64,000 nt of DNA from JAAXIE01 sp965263155 (GCA_965263155.1 OZ253586.1:1798001-1862000); one strand, 5' to 3'; numbered from the stretch's first letter, positions 8,396 through 16,808 are shown. Numbers and translations: made by a program. Notes: generated from the sequence alone by a model not told the origin.

Positions 8396-8810
8396 CCGAT
8401 TGTTCCGACTGTAGCTTTGGGCCAGCTTGGGGCCGTGGTCCGACCGGGGTCGAAAAAGGGGCGGGGAGCAGGCGGGAGAGCAGGCGATTTTGTATCTGGC
8501 TGCGGCACCTTGGCAGCGATGGCGGATTTTCGGTGCTGATTTTGGTCCGACTGCAGCTTTGAGCCAGCTTGTGGCCGTGTTCCGATCGGGACCGAAGAAG
8601 GGGGAGGGAGAAGCCAGCGATTTGTATCTGGCCGCGACGACGTGCGCCTCCATGGAGGAGTTTTCGTCCAACCATCGTGGGGCGTCGTGGGTGAAATCGT
8701 AGCTGGGAATCGGACCACAGTCGTAGCTGAAAAATACTTTTTTGTAGCTGATATTGGTCCGATGGTCCGACTGTCGTAGCTGAATCGTAGCTGAAAAAGT
8801 GGTCCGATTG
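8396..8810. repeat. Cluster of degenerate intergenic repeats
   Basis: Two imperfect copies of about 95 bases begin near 8402 (TTCCGACTGTAGCTTTGGGC) and near 8545 (GTCCGACTGCAGCTTTGAGC). They run in parallel through the AGCTTGNGGCCGTG segment and end in TTTGTATCTGG. A third, shorter degenerate copy at 8755-8810 has GGTCCGACTGTCGTAGCTGA. The word CGTAGCTGA or TGTAGCTGA recurs at about 8698, 8722, 8743, 8774 and 8785. Reading frames are open here on several frames at once, which I take as an effect of repeat composition. No gene is recognised between 8376 and 8973. Confidence 0.7.
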
Positions 8811-8973
8811 CACGTGGGAACGGGTGAGTAGGTGGGACGACGTCGACCCAGAAGGCGATGCTGGGGAAATTTGATTTTGCCTGTCATTTCCGTTCATTTC
8901 CGCCCATTTTCCATGTTTTGTTGTTGAAGGGGCCTAAAACTAAGGGAATTATATTCAATCCTACACAGCCTAG

Positions 8974-9321
8974 CTAAGCAGAATCAGCCTCTCGGAATGC
9001 CTCCGTCACCTTCGACACCCAAGCCTGTTCACCACGGTCTCTGAACCTATCCAACGTCTTCTCGTCGCTACCCTGAATCAATGCCGCCAGTCCCCAAGTA
9101 TCCTCGAAGCGTTTCATCACCGACCCCCGCGCTTGTATATCCACCCCGCTACCATTGAGGTACACATACAACGTGACATCACCATACGTCAGCGTAATGT
9201 AATGAGAGACTTCACTAGAGATAGCCAATGGACTGTCCTGCTCTGGATTACCTATCGCCTGAAGCACCCGCTCGGCTATTTCGTAGCCAATTCCCCACTC
9301 GGCAGAAGATTCATTAGTCAC
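8974..9321 (-). CDS. Hypothetical protein
   Basis: A 115-residue protein that I do not assign to a family. It is soluble, with a helix-rich start (GIGYEIAERVLQAIGN), a beta hairpin (YITLTYGDVTLYVYLNGSGV) and a helical C-terminus (WVSKVTEAFREAD). It has no cysteine, signal peptide or membrane segment. The GTG start at 9321 is supported by AAGGAGG 6 bases upstream. It is flanked by noncoding DNA on both sides and its base composition is lower in G+C than neighbouring metabolic genes, which could suggest acquisition. Confidence 0.6.
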   Translation of the reverse strand: MTNESSAEWGIGYEIAERVLQAIGNPEQDSPLAISSEVSHYITLTYGDVTLYVYLNGSGVDIQARGSVMKRFEDTWGLAALIQGSDEKTLDRFRDRGEQAWVSKVTEAFREADSA

Positions 9322-9327
9322 AGCTAC

Positions 9328-9715
9328 CCTCCTTCCATGTACATATTATCAGCAAGGGACGGGCGGAAGTTTGTGTAGAAAGGAATATAACCCCGAAAAC
9401 TAAAGCAGGGGTGACCCTGAGGGGTCGGTCCCTTGCCTGTGTTCAGGTTAGAGGGAAGGGGAACTAGTTGTCTACGGGCAGATGTCATGGGCACTGCCTC
9501 AGTTCCGGTGACCTTGAGGCAGATTCCACGATGGTACCACGCTAGTCTCTCTCAAGGTATTCAGCGCAAGCCTCTTCCCTGCGATCAGAATCGTGTGGGG
9601 GTATCCCATGGGCCACGCTCGCTGGGCCACCTTTCAACACTGAGGTTCAGGTTGACTCAGCGCGGCTGCATCTGCTTAGATAACGCCACCCCGGATTAGA
9701 AGCAGGAGGGACGCT
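9328..9715. other. Gene-free stretch
   Basis: No convincing gene. A short hairpin GACCC-TGAG-GGGTC lies at 9413-9426. An 88-codon forward frame (9433-9699) has no recognisable family signature and no Shine-Dalgarno and is not called. An unrecognised structured RNA is possible but not supported. Confidence 0.4.
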
Positions 9716-10000
9716 ATGACGACGTTCAGGACCCATATAGAACGAAATGTGCAATTAGAGCCTAAACAAGTAATGATGCTGCGAGTTGGGCTTGGCTATA
9801 GCAATGAAGATCCGACGCCTGCCAATAACTGGCGGTTGATAATGGAGTTAGGGATACAACCGGAAGATGGAGAGCCGCCGCCTGATGAGTTTGCAATATA
9901 TGCATTATCGACGGCACAGGCCCGAACACTAATATCATCCTTGCAGTATCAATTGGGAGAGCTTGACCGCAGAGCGCAACGTAACGACGACCGATCTTGA
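9716..10000 (+). CDS. Hypothetical protein
   Basis: A 94-residue soluble protein beginning MTTFRTHIERNVQLEPKQVM. It has a hydrophobic strand (VMMLRVGLGYS), a central WRLIMELGIQ, an acidic Pro-rich loop and a C-terminal amphipathic helix (ARTLISSLQYQLGELDRRAQ). No domain is recognised. GGAGG stands 7 bases upstream of the ATG, which is the main reason for calling the gene. Its A+T content is higher than that of the metabolic genes nearby. Confidence 0.55.
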   Translation: MTTFRTHIERNVQLEPKQVMMLRVGLGYSNEDPTPANNWRLIMELGIQPEDGEPPPDEFAIYALSTAQARTLISSLQYQLGELDRRAQRNDDRS

Positions 10001-10048
10001 GACGTCCAGCGTCTCCATACGTTTATGGGGCGGGCCACAGACTTTTAA

Positions 10049-10267
10049 GCCAGCGGCCGGACTTTTGGGCCAAACGTCCTTTTTGGGCCAAGGCCCCTTA
10101 TAATCAGCATTCTACTTAGGCTTGCAGAGGATCTGGACAAGAGGGGACAGGAAGAAACTGACAAGAGATGGCTGACTTGGGAAGGAGTCATACTGTTACT
10201 AGCCGTCGCACTCGCATTTGCGCTGATCATTGGCGCTATGGTTCTTATACCACGCTGGTTCTTTTGA
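10049..10267 (+). pseudogene. Open frame with a membrane helix but no usual start codon, possible gene remnant
   Basis: After an in-frame TAA at 10046-10048 the frame stays open for 72 codons to a TGA at 10265-10267. The last 45 residues look protein-like: an acidic and basic stretch (LAEDLDKRGQEETDKRWL) followed by one strong membrane helix (VILLLAVALAFALIIGAMVL) and a short positive tail (IPRWFF). No ATG, GTG or TTG occurs in frame before the helix. Either the 5' end has been lost or an unusual start (CTG near 10132) is used. The upstream part contains two copies of TTTGGGCCAA (from about 10063 and 10081). The rest of 10001-10392 holds nothing recognisable. Confidence 0.3.
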
Positions 10268-10392
10268 AAATCGTCGGGTGTAGTGCCTCGATGGCTAGGT
10301 CCTTCGTGCCAACCCTCCATTAATCTTTATCCGACTCGGCACTGTCCAATACCGAGACGTCCCAAGTGAACCAGCGCCATGTTACGCCTCGC

Positions 10393-11517
10393 CTAAAGGC
10401 CGATAGCGTCGGCCAGTTGGCGGCGGTGGTAGCGGGGATCACCCAAGTAGGAGTAGAGGGTGCGGGACATCTTGGTGTGCATGGCGAGGCCGTACTCCAG
10501 CATACTGCCCACGCCAGCGTGGACTTCGTGGGCGTAATTGCAGGCTTGGTAGTGACCCTCAGCGGTGATGGCTTTGGCTAGGTGCACCGCGTCGCGGGCC
10601 GGACGGTCGGTATCCAGCTTCCACAGGGCCTCGTAGGTAGTCCAGCGGGCGGCGTCCAAGTGATTGACTAGGTTGATGATGTGGTCCTGGACGCGCTGGA
10701 ATCGTCCGACGGGCGTGCCGAACTGCACCCTAGTCCGACTGTAGGCGACGGACATGTCGAACACCGCCTCGCAGCCGCCAACTTGGTAGGCGCAGAGAAC
10801 GGGCAGTGCCTTCTGGAGCGCCGCCTCCAGAACACGCCACCCTCCATCAGTGGCGTCTCCCAGAAGTTCCGAGCTTGGCACCGTCACGTTGCTAAAGGTG
10901 ACCTCGGAGGTCTGGGCAAGGAAACCAGGCAAAGTACGAACAGCTACGCCCGGAAGGCTGGCGTCCACCAGCAGCAGGCCTACACCGTCGTCGCCTTGGC
11001 CCGTGCGCACCCCGCACAGCAGATGGGTGGCCATGGAGGCATCCTGGACGAACAGCTTGGTCCCGTTCAGCACGTAGTTGCCGTTGCGCTGTTCCGGCAT
11101 CATCTGCACCGCGCCGGGGCCCCAACTGCGGTCAGGCTCGCCGAGGGCTGCCGCAAGAACCACCGACCCTTGGCAGACTTGGGGTAGCCACTGACGCTTC
11201 TGCGCATCGGTGCCACCCTCCAGTAGGAGCAGAGACCCCAGTACGCCCGAGGAGAAGTGAGGGCCGGGCACGGGCCCGCGGCCTAACTCCTGAAAAAGGA
11301 TAGCGGTATCCGTCAGTGAGAGGCCCTCACCGCCGTACTCAGTGGGGATGGGCATCCCCAGCCAGCCCAAGGCTGCAGCCCGCTCCCATAGTTCGGGGGT
11401 ACAGCCGGTATCGGTCTTCTCCAACTCCAGCAGCTTCTCCTTGGGGTATTCCCGCTGGATGAAGTCTTGGGCGGTGGCCTTCAGCATCTCTTGGGCTTGA
11501 TTCAGCGATAAGTCCAT
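10393..11517 (-). CDS. Acyl-CoA dehydrogenase family protein
   Basis: The 374-residue enzyme follows the acyl-CoA dehydrogenase layout: helical N-domain (MDLSLNQAQEMLKATAQDFI, LGWLGMPIPTEYGGEGLSLT), middle beta domain (ALGEPDRSWGPGA, NYVLNGTKLFVQDAS, GVAVRTLPGFLAQTSEVTFS) and C-terminal four-helix FAD domain (AVAYSRTRVQFGTPVGRFQR-like stretch, HEVHAGVGSMLEYGLAMHTK). The position of the usual catalytic Glu near the last motif is not obvious, as in other divergent catabolic members. AGGAG precedes the ATG. It is 48 bases downstream of a second acyl-CoA dehydrogenase gene, and the two may form a heteromeric enzyme as in steroid side-chain degradation. Substrate inferred only as an acyl-CoA. Confidence 0.9.
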   Translation of the reverse strand: MDLSLNQAQEMLKATAQDFIQREYPKEKLLELEKTDTGCTPELWERAAALGWLGMPIPTEYGGEGLSLTDTAILFQELGRGPVPGPHFSSGVLGSLLLLEGGTDAQKRQWLPQVCQGSVVLAAALGEPDRSWGPGAVQMMPEQRNGNYVLNGTKLFVQDASMATHLLCGVRTGQGDDGVGLLLVDASLPGVAVRTLPGFLAQTSEVTFSNVTVPSSELLGDATDGGWRVLEAALQKALPVLCAYQVGGCEAVFDMSVAYSRTRVQFGTPVGRFQRVQDHIINLVNHLDAARWTTYEALWKLDTDRPARDAVHLAKAITAEGHYQACNYAHEVHAGVGSMLEYGLAMHTKMSRTLYSYLGDPRYHRRQLADAIGL

Positions 11518-11565
11518 TGGGACTCCTAGTTGTTTGCAAAACGAGGCCAGTTGAACGGTGGCAAA

Positions 11566-12798
11566 TCAGGCTAGGGCGCCAGCCCTCTCCCTATCGGGTC
11601 TGCCGATTCCGATGCGCCGCGACATGATCACCTTCTGGATGTCGGCAGTGGCGCCGGGATGAACGGCTACAATGCTGCCCCTCTGGTGGGACTCGATGTG
11701 GCCCTCGGAGGGGCCCCAAGTGGGATCGTTGGTCAAGGCGTAGGGCCCTAGGATGTCGTTGATCCACTTACCAATGCGCAACCCCGACATCTTGCGCTGG
11801 TAGGAAAGCTGAGGCCCCTCGTAGGAGATAGGGCTCTTGCTGTGCCTCAGCCAGTAGTTGCGCAGCCCGAACAGGCGGCCTATCTCGGCGTCGATGTAGA
11901 CGTCAATCAACCGCTCGCGCACATCGGGGTCATCGGTCAGGGGAGCGCCGTCCCGCTGGGTCTCCTTGCAGTGGGCGATGAGGCGGTCGACAAGCCGGTT
12001 GCGTGTGATGCGCCCGCCGGTGCCATGCTCCAGCTCCAAGTGGGTGCTGGCCACCTTCCAACCCTCGTTCTCGCCGCCGATCAGGTTCTCGGCAGGCACC
12101 CGCACATCCTCGAAGTACACGGTGTTCTTGACGCCGGAGCTGGCTCCGCCCTCGCCGCCTGAACTCAGCAACTCCATGGGAGACCACGAGATGCCCGGCA
12201 AATCGGAAGGTATCATGAACCAGCTCAGGTTCTGATGCCTCTCACCATTGGCGTCGGTGCAGACGATAGTCCAAAGTTGCTCGGCCCCGTGGTGGCTGCC
12301 GATGTATATCTTCTGACCGTTAATCACGTAGTGGTCGCCATCCCTGACCGCGTTGGTACGAACACCGGCCAAATCGGAGCCGGCTTCCGGCTCGGAGAGA
12401 AGCTGCCAAGTGCGCACCTCTCCCCGCAAGATTGGTGGCAGCAGCCGGAGCTTCTGCTCCTCGCTGCCCCACACCAAGACTGTGTTGCCTCCGAGTCGCC
12501 CTCCCGAATCGTAGTAGGGCGGCAGGTAGAGGCCACGGGTGTCCATCTCCTCTTCGATGATGATGGCATCGTCGATGTCCAGACCGCCTCCGCCATAGAC
12601 TTGCGGTGCCGTGGGCCAGAGCCAGCCGCGTTCGCCCAGCTTGCGTCCAAGCTCCCGCTGCTTCTGGTACTGTTCAAGTGTAAGGTCGGCAGGCTCGGCA
12701 GGTTCCTCCATGCCCTGAGGCATGTTCTCGTCCAGCCATTGGGCGAATTCAACCCGAAATCGCTCCTGCTCTTCCGTATACTGTGGCTCGAACTCCAT
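11566..12798 (-). CDS. Acyl-CoA dehydrogenase family protein
   Basis: The 410-residue protein has the N-domain with GWLWPTAPQVYGGGGLDIDD, the middle domain QLLSEPEAGSDLAGVRTNAV and HYVINGQKIYIGSHHGAEQL, and the C-domain with YQRKMSGLRIGKWINDILGP. The LSEPEAGSDLA motif that contacts FAD and substrate is intact. GGGAGGG lies 3-9 bases before the ATG. It is the first gene of a pair with the shorter acyl-CoA dehydrogenase, an arrangement often seen for alpha2-beta2 enzymes acting on bulky acyl-CoAs. That partnership is inferred from adjacency. Confidence 0.9.
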   Translation of the reverse strand: MEFEPQYTEEQERFRVEFAQWLDENMPQGMEEPAEPADLTLEQYQKQRELGRKLGERGWLWPTAPQVYGGGGLDIDDAIIIEEEMDTRGLYLPPYYDSGGRLGGNTVLVWGSEEQKLRLLPPILRGEVRTWQLLSEPEAGSDLAGVRTNAVRDGDHYVINGQKIYIGSHHGAEQLWTIVCTDANGERHQNLSWFMIPSDLPGISWSPMELLSSGGEGGASSGVKNTVYFEDVRVPAENLIGGENEGWKVASTHLELEHGTGGRITRNRLVDRLIAHCKETQRDGAPLTDDPDVRERLIDVYIDAEIGRLFGLRNYWLRHSKSPISYEGPQLSYQRKMSGLRIGKWINDILGPYALTNDPTWGPSEGHIESHQRGSIVAVHPGATADIQKVIMSRRIGIGRPDRERAGALA

Positions 12799-12935
12799 GC
12801 GCCCTCCCGGTCAGCAGTCCTCGCGTCTATCTGGCGATGGGGATGGGACAGATGCAACGCCGCGCATTGTACCCGTCAGGCTAACGCTGCGACAACCTGA
12901 TAGGGATTTCGGCCCGTGTCGTGGCATAGTCGTGG

Positions 12936-12941
12936 GATAAT
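12936..12941 (+). promoter_or_regulatory. -10 box of a probable leaderless transcript
   Basis: GATAAT ends 6 bases before the ATG at 12948 and no Shine-Dalgarno is present. No good -35 box is seen. Confidence 0.35.
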
Positions 12942-12947
12942 AGCGGT

Positions 12948-13865
12948 ATGCCATCTACTCACGTCGTAACCGGGGCCACAGGCTATACGGGACGCTACAT
13001 CACCAGCCTTCTTCTGGAGCGCAGCGACCGTGTGCGCTCCCTGACAGGCCATCCCGAACGCCCCAACCCCTTCGGTGAGACTGTAGAAACGCTGCCATTC
13101 AACTTCGACAATCCCGACGCCTTAGCCCGCAGCCTCGAAGGCGCGGACACTCTATTCAACACCTACTGGGTGCGCGTCGCCCACCGTGGGCTGACCCACG
13201 ACCGCGCAGCCTCCAACCTGCGCACGCTGTTCGACGCCGCCAAGGCCGCAGGTGTGCGACGCGTGGTACACGTCAGCATCACCAACGCCGATGCCAGCTC
13301 TCCCTTGTCCTACTTCCGCTGCAAAGGCCTCGTGGAGAATGCCCTACGCGAATCGGGGTTGTCCCATGCCATACTCCGGCCCACCTTGGTATTCGGCAAA
13401 GAGGATATCCTGCTGAACAACATCGCATGGATGCTACGTCGGTTCCCGGTCTTCTTCATTCCTGGCACCGGGGAATACCGTGTTCAGCCCGTCTGCGTTG
13501 AGGACTTGGCACGACTGGCAGTGGACATGAGCGGCCGAGACCACGATGTTGAGATGGACGCCGTCGGCCCTGATGTATTCACCTACAACGAGATGGTGAG
13601 TATGGTACGAGAAAAGACCGCAACATCGGCGCGGCTGATGCACGCCCCGCCTTCGCTGGTGATGCTCGCGGGCAGCATGCTGGGGCTGCTGGTACGGGAT
13701 GTGGTCCTGAGCCGCGACGAGGTCGCCGGACTCTCGGCCAACCTGCTGGTCTCCAACTCCGCCGAGCCGCCTCCCGGCCGCATCCACCTGTCCGACTGGC
13801 TGGACGAAAATGGGCGCAGCTTGGGTCGGCAGTACGCCAACGAAATGGCAAGACACTACAGGTAG
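12948..13865 (+). CDS. NmrA-like/atypical SDR NAD(P)-binding oxidoreductase
   Basis: A 305-residue extended-SDR protein. The nucleotide motif is VVTGATGYTGRYITSLLLER (6-25), with G-x-x-G-x-x-G spacing, followed by Arg/His at the end of strand 2 (SLTGHPERPN), which suggests NADP(H) preference. The Tyr-x-x-x-Lys of classical SDRs is replaced by YFRCK (about 123-127), which keeps Y and K. The C-terminal half includes ILRPTLVFGKEDILLNNIAW, like NDUFA9-type proteins. Possible roles are quinone oxidoreductase, sugar-nucleotide enzyme or complex I-associated assembly protein. The start follows a -10 box without a leader. DUF429 gene follows 7 bases after its stop. Confidence 0.85.
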   Translation: MPSTHVVTGATGYTGRYITSLLLERSDRVRSLTGHPERPNPFGETVETLPFNFDNPDALARSLEGADTLFNTYWVRVAHRGLTHDRAASNLRTLFDAAKAAGVRRVVHVSITNADASSPLSYFRCKGLVENALRESGLSHAILRPTLVFGKEDILLNNIAWMLRRFPVFFIPGTGEYRVQPVCVEDLARLAVDMSGRDHDVEMDAVGPDVFTYNEMVSMVREKTATSARLMHAPPSLVMLAGSMLGLLVRDVVLSRDEVAGLSANLLVSNSAEPPPGRIHLSDWLDENGRSLGRQYANEMARHYR

Positions 13866-13872
13866 GGTGGGA

Positions 13873-14694
13873 ATGAGTGCCAGCCCTTCCAAACTCGACC
13901 CCGTCATAGGCGTCGACTTCAGCGGGGCCAAGCTGGACGCCAATACTTGGATGGCCAGCGGCGTCCTAAGCTCCGACGGGCTACAGGTCAACAACATCAG
14001 ACCCGTGACGCGGGACGAGTTGCTGGCGCTACTACGGCAAGCCCCCGAGGGCGCCGTGGCTTCCGTGGACTTCCCCTTCTCTGTTCCTCAACCCTTTGCC
14101 AACGTGTTGGCAGGCTCTCCAAACGACATGGCGGATGTTTGGGCGGGCGTGGCCAACATGACCATGGCGGAGTTCATCGCCCTGCGGGATACATTCGTCG
14201 CCGAACACGGCGAGCTGCGGCGCGAGTGCGACCTCAGCCACGGCGAGGCCTTTTCGGTGCTGCACAAGGCCAACCCAAACATGCTTCCCATGACACTGCG
14301 GGGCATGCAGATGCTGCACCAGTTGCAAGCTCCGAATGTGCGCATCCTCTGCCAAGACAAGCCCGGCCCAGCCAAACTCACCGTGCTGGAGTGCATGCCC
14401 GGCGCGACCCTCAAGGGGCTCCGCCTCCCCTACAAGGCCTACAAGAACGGGCGCCGGCGGGATGAGTTGAGAAGGCGCATTCTCGACGGCTTGGCATCAG
14501 CTGTCCCGGTGCCGTTAGCCAACGTCGAGGAGGTCGGCGAGCAGTGCCTAGCCGTCCACGACGCCCTCGATGCCGTTGTGGCGGCCCTCAACTCGGCGGT
14601 GTACATGACCTGCCCCGAAGCGGTGAGCACGCCCCCAGACGGCGACATCTACCGGCTGGAAGGGTGGATTTATCACATCCAGCCAGTACTCTGA
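13873..14694 (+). CDS. DUF429 domain protein
   Basis: The 273-residue protein starts MSASPSKLDPVIGVDFSGAK; IGVDFSGAK is the first strand of the RNase-H-like DUF429 fold, and AVASVDFPFSVP holds the second acidic residue. Near the C-terminus, AVHDALDAVVAALNSAVYM matches the conserved D-A-x-D-A motif. Family members are predicted nucleases or phosphotransferases but none of this type is characterised to my knowledge. GGGTGGGA precedes the ATG by one base, which is close, so translation may be coupled to the NmrA-like gene that ends 7 bases before. Confidence 0.75.
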   Translation: MSASPSKLDPVIGVDFSGAKLDANTWMASGVLSSDGLQVNNIRPVTRDELLALLRQAPEGAVASVDFPFSVPQPFANVLAGSPNDMADVWAGVANMTMAEFIALRDTFVAEHGELRRECDLSHGEAFSVLHKANPNMLPMTLRGMQMLHQLQAPNVRILCQDKPGPAKLTVLECMPGATLKGLRLPYKAYKNGRRRDELRRRILDGLASAVPVPLANVEEVGEQCLAVHDALDAVVAALNSAVYMTCPEAVSTPPDGDIYRLEGWIYHIQPVL

Positions 14695-14808
14695 CCGGCA
14701 AGGGCCGCAGGCTCCCAGCCCCTTTGGGCATCTTGTTCCCGTTTCATGAACAAGCCGAGTTGCGGGGTGTTAGAATCCGCCCGTTATCCCCGCTTACCGG
14801 AGGACGTT

Positions 14809-15843
14809 ATGAACCGCGCCTTTCCCCGCAAAGCCAGCCTCCTGCTGCTCTTAGTGCTGTTGCTCGTGGTTACGGCCTGTGCCGAGGCCACCCAAGTCCC
14901 CACCGCCACACCCGCACCCACTCCGGTCCCGACCGCCACGCCCGTGGCCACTGCGGTCCCGTCCGCCACGCCCGTTCCGGCTACTGCCGTTCCCCTTGCT
15001 GCAACTGCACCGCCTTCCATCCCTCCGGTTCCACCCGCCTCCGTCGAGCCCGCCACCGTCAAGAGGACGGAACCATGCCCCACCCCCCAAGAGTGGGATT
15101 ACATTGGGTGGGTGAATTCATTACAAAACGAGCTCATTTCAGCGAGCCGGGTTCTCAGGGACCGCACTCGGGGAGGGTATCCCACTGAGGCAGATGTCCA
15201 CTCATATCGACGGTCCATAGACGATGTTGCAGCTATGCAGCCACCCCCATCAATGCAACATATTCAGGTTGAGATGGAGCAGTTCGCTGACCGGCTCAGA
15301 GCGCCTCTTGACGCCTTCGAGCAGGCCGTGGCCAATGAGTCCCCTGCGGAGATCACCGAATCGCTGGAGCAGCAGTGGGCAGTTTTGGACACGGCTGACC
15401 AAGTGTTTCACCTTCTTCGCAATTTCTGCCCCGACGACGTCGAGAGGACGGAACCATGCCCCAACGACCTGGAGTCGCATTACATTGTGATTGTGCAATC
15501 ACACATGAACCGACTCCGTGGACTGGGCGGACCTATCAGGGGTCGCGCTCAGCACGCGCTGGTCCTAGAGTGGGATTTTTCGGAGTATCGCGTTGAGTCG
15601 GATGTCCAGTCATATCGACAGGAAATAGACGTGGTTGCAGGTTTCCAGCCACCCCCATCAATGCAACATATTCAGGACGACTTCGTGCAATTCGCTGACC
15701 AACTCAGAGTGTCTGTTGACGCCTTCGAGCAGGCCGTGGTCAATGAGTCCCCATCGGAGGTCGCCGAAGCACTGGACCAGGAGCAGGCCGTTTGGGCCAC
15801 GGCTGACCAAGTGTTTGACCAGTTCCGCAATTTCTGCCCCTAG
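14809..15843 (+). CDS. Lipoprotein with Pro/Thr linker and two tandem repeats
   Basis: The 344-residue product has a lipoprotein signal (KASLLLLLVLLLVVTACAEA, Cys24) and then a low-complexity linker of TPVPTATP-type repeats up to about residue 80. The rest is two copies of a roughly 125-residue helical unit, each opening with RTEPCP and sharing PPPSMQHIQ, QFADxLR, DAFEQAV and ADQVF..xRNFCP. Each unit has one Cys near each end, which could form a disulfide. Function unknown; the shape fits an anchored surface protein. GGAGG lies 4 bases before ATG 14809. A small inverted repeat (14732-14738 with 14748-14754) sits upstream. Confidence 0.72.
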   Translation: MNRAFPRKASLLLLLVLLLVVTACAEATQVPTATPAPTPVPTATPVATAVPSATPVPATAVPLAATAPPSIPPVPPASVEPATVKRTEPCPTPQEWDYIGWVNSLQNELISASRVLRDRTRGGYPTEADVHSYRRSIDDVAAMQPPPSMQHIQVEMEQFADRLRAPLDAFEQAVANESPAEITESLEQQWAVLDTADQVFHLLRNFCPDDVERTEPCPNDLESHYIVIVQSHMNRLRGLGGPIRGRAQHALVLEWDFSEYRVESDVQSYRQEIDVVAGFQPPPSMQHIQDDFVQFADQLRVSVDAFEQAVVNESPSEVAEALDQEQAVWATADQVFDQFRNFCP

Positions 15844-15906
15844 CGTTCCGGCCTAGCTTCATTCGCCCTCTTCTACCTCGCTGCGATAGCAGGTATATCC
15901 CTCACA

Positions 15907-16149
15907 TTGAGTCCTAGGGATCCTGATAGATGGGCCACGGTCATCACTTTGGCTACAGGTGCCTCCATTGGAGGCACAATTCTTGTGGAGGTTATTGGCG
16001 TGCTACTTATAAAGCCAGCGTTGCAGAAGGTTCGGAGGGACGCGGAGAAGCGAGTGCGCCAAGATGTCATTAAAGCTCTGGGGCAGGAAAAACTGCCTCT
16101 CGACCAGCAGCGACGCATCCTTGATTCCATCGACAAGGCGGAAAGGTAA
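15907..16149 (+). CDS. Small membrane protein, start uncertain
   Basis: An 80-residue protein read from TTG 15907: one membrane helix (WATVITLATGASIGGTILVE into VIGVLLIKPA) and a basic coiled tail (LQKVRRDAEKRVRQDVIKAL). The same frame is open back to the TAG stop of the preceding lipoprotein at 15841 and there encodes a second hydrophobic segment (LASFALFYLAAIAGISLTL), but no usual start codon precedes it. The true protein may therefore have two helices. No family recognised and no Shine-Dalgarno is evident. Confidence 0.5.
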   Translation: MSPRDPDRWATVITLATGASIGGTILVEVIGVLLIKPALQKVRRDAEKRVRQDVIKALGQEKLPLDQQRRILDSIDKAER

Positions 16150-16351
16150 CACCACGCGCCTTCTCGCATCCCCCTTTGCACCCCAGGTTGTTTTACACTC
16201 CGGTTGCCTTGACCCCCGACCCCCGCGCGTCTTCCACCTTACGAGTCCCCGTGTCGCCAGCGGCCCGGGTTTCCTCTTGGCACGGTGGGGCCGGCGAGGC
16301 GGAGGTCTACCCGTCCCACTTCGTCGTGAGTTGCGAGGGCCATAGGTTACC

Positions 16352-16753
16352 TCAGTCCTCCCCGCCTGCGTTCGGCTTATCGGACCCCTCCGGGTGGAGG
16401 AACCGCCAGACCGGATCCTCCTTGCCTCCCGATGGGATGTCAGGGGCCATTCTTTGTGTTGGCTTGAATCCGGCTATCAGGGTGATTACTAAGTTCACCA
16501 GCGGCACGAAAAGCAGAAGACAAAGCCACGGGCTGAGACCCGCATCACGCAGCCGCTTGGCATAGAGGGCAAAAAACACCCAATACAACCCGCATAGGAA
16601 AGCCAGATAGCTAAGAAATAAGGTATCAGCCAGCACACTCTCCGGCAGCCAGGAAAGAGGCAGTGCTAGGAGGAATGCCGCCAGTGATCCGGCCAGCGTT
16701 ACCAACCAAAACTGGGTGCGGCTGGTTGTTCCCTTAAAGCTAAAAAGGTCCAC
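16352..16753 (-). CDS. DUF805 family membrane protein
   Basis: A 133-residue protein. It opens MDLFSFKGTTSRTQFWLVTL, the typical F-x-G-R/T-x-x-R-x-x-F-W start of DUF805 proteins, and has three to four membrane helices (LAGSLAAFLLALPLSWLP, ADTLFLSYLAFLCGLYWVFF, WLCLLLFVPLVNLVITLIAG). The conserved AKRLRDAGLSPW motif sits before the last helix. A charged C-terminal tail follows. DUF805 proteins have no settled function. The GTG start has AGGGAA 3-8 bases upstream. A tandem direct repeat at 16809-16837 lies upstream and may be regulatory. Confidence 0.8.
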   Translation of the reverse strand: MDLFSFKGTTSRTQFWLVTLAGSLAAFLLALPLSWLPESVLADTLFLSYLAFLCGLYWVFFALYAKRLRDAGLSPWLCLLLFVPLVNLVITLIAGFKPTQRMAPDIPSGGKEDPVWRFLHPEGSDKPNAGGED

Positions 16754-16808
16754 CGTTCCCTACTCGACCTCTCCGAACATCGGCCCTTCCTCCACGGTAC
16801 CACAGGAC

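Noticed and set aside
8372..8897. Long reverse-strand frames (110 to 172 codons) in three frames over the repeat cluster
   Set aside because: They are open in all frames at once, have repeated low-complexity translation and no domain or ribosome-binding site. This is better explained by repeat composition.
9433..9699. Forward 88-codon frame
   Set aside because: No recognisable family, no ribosome-binding site and atypical composition.
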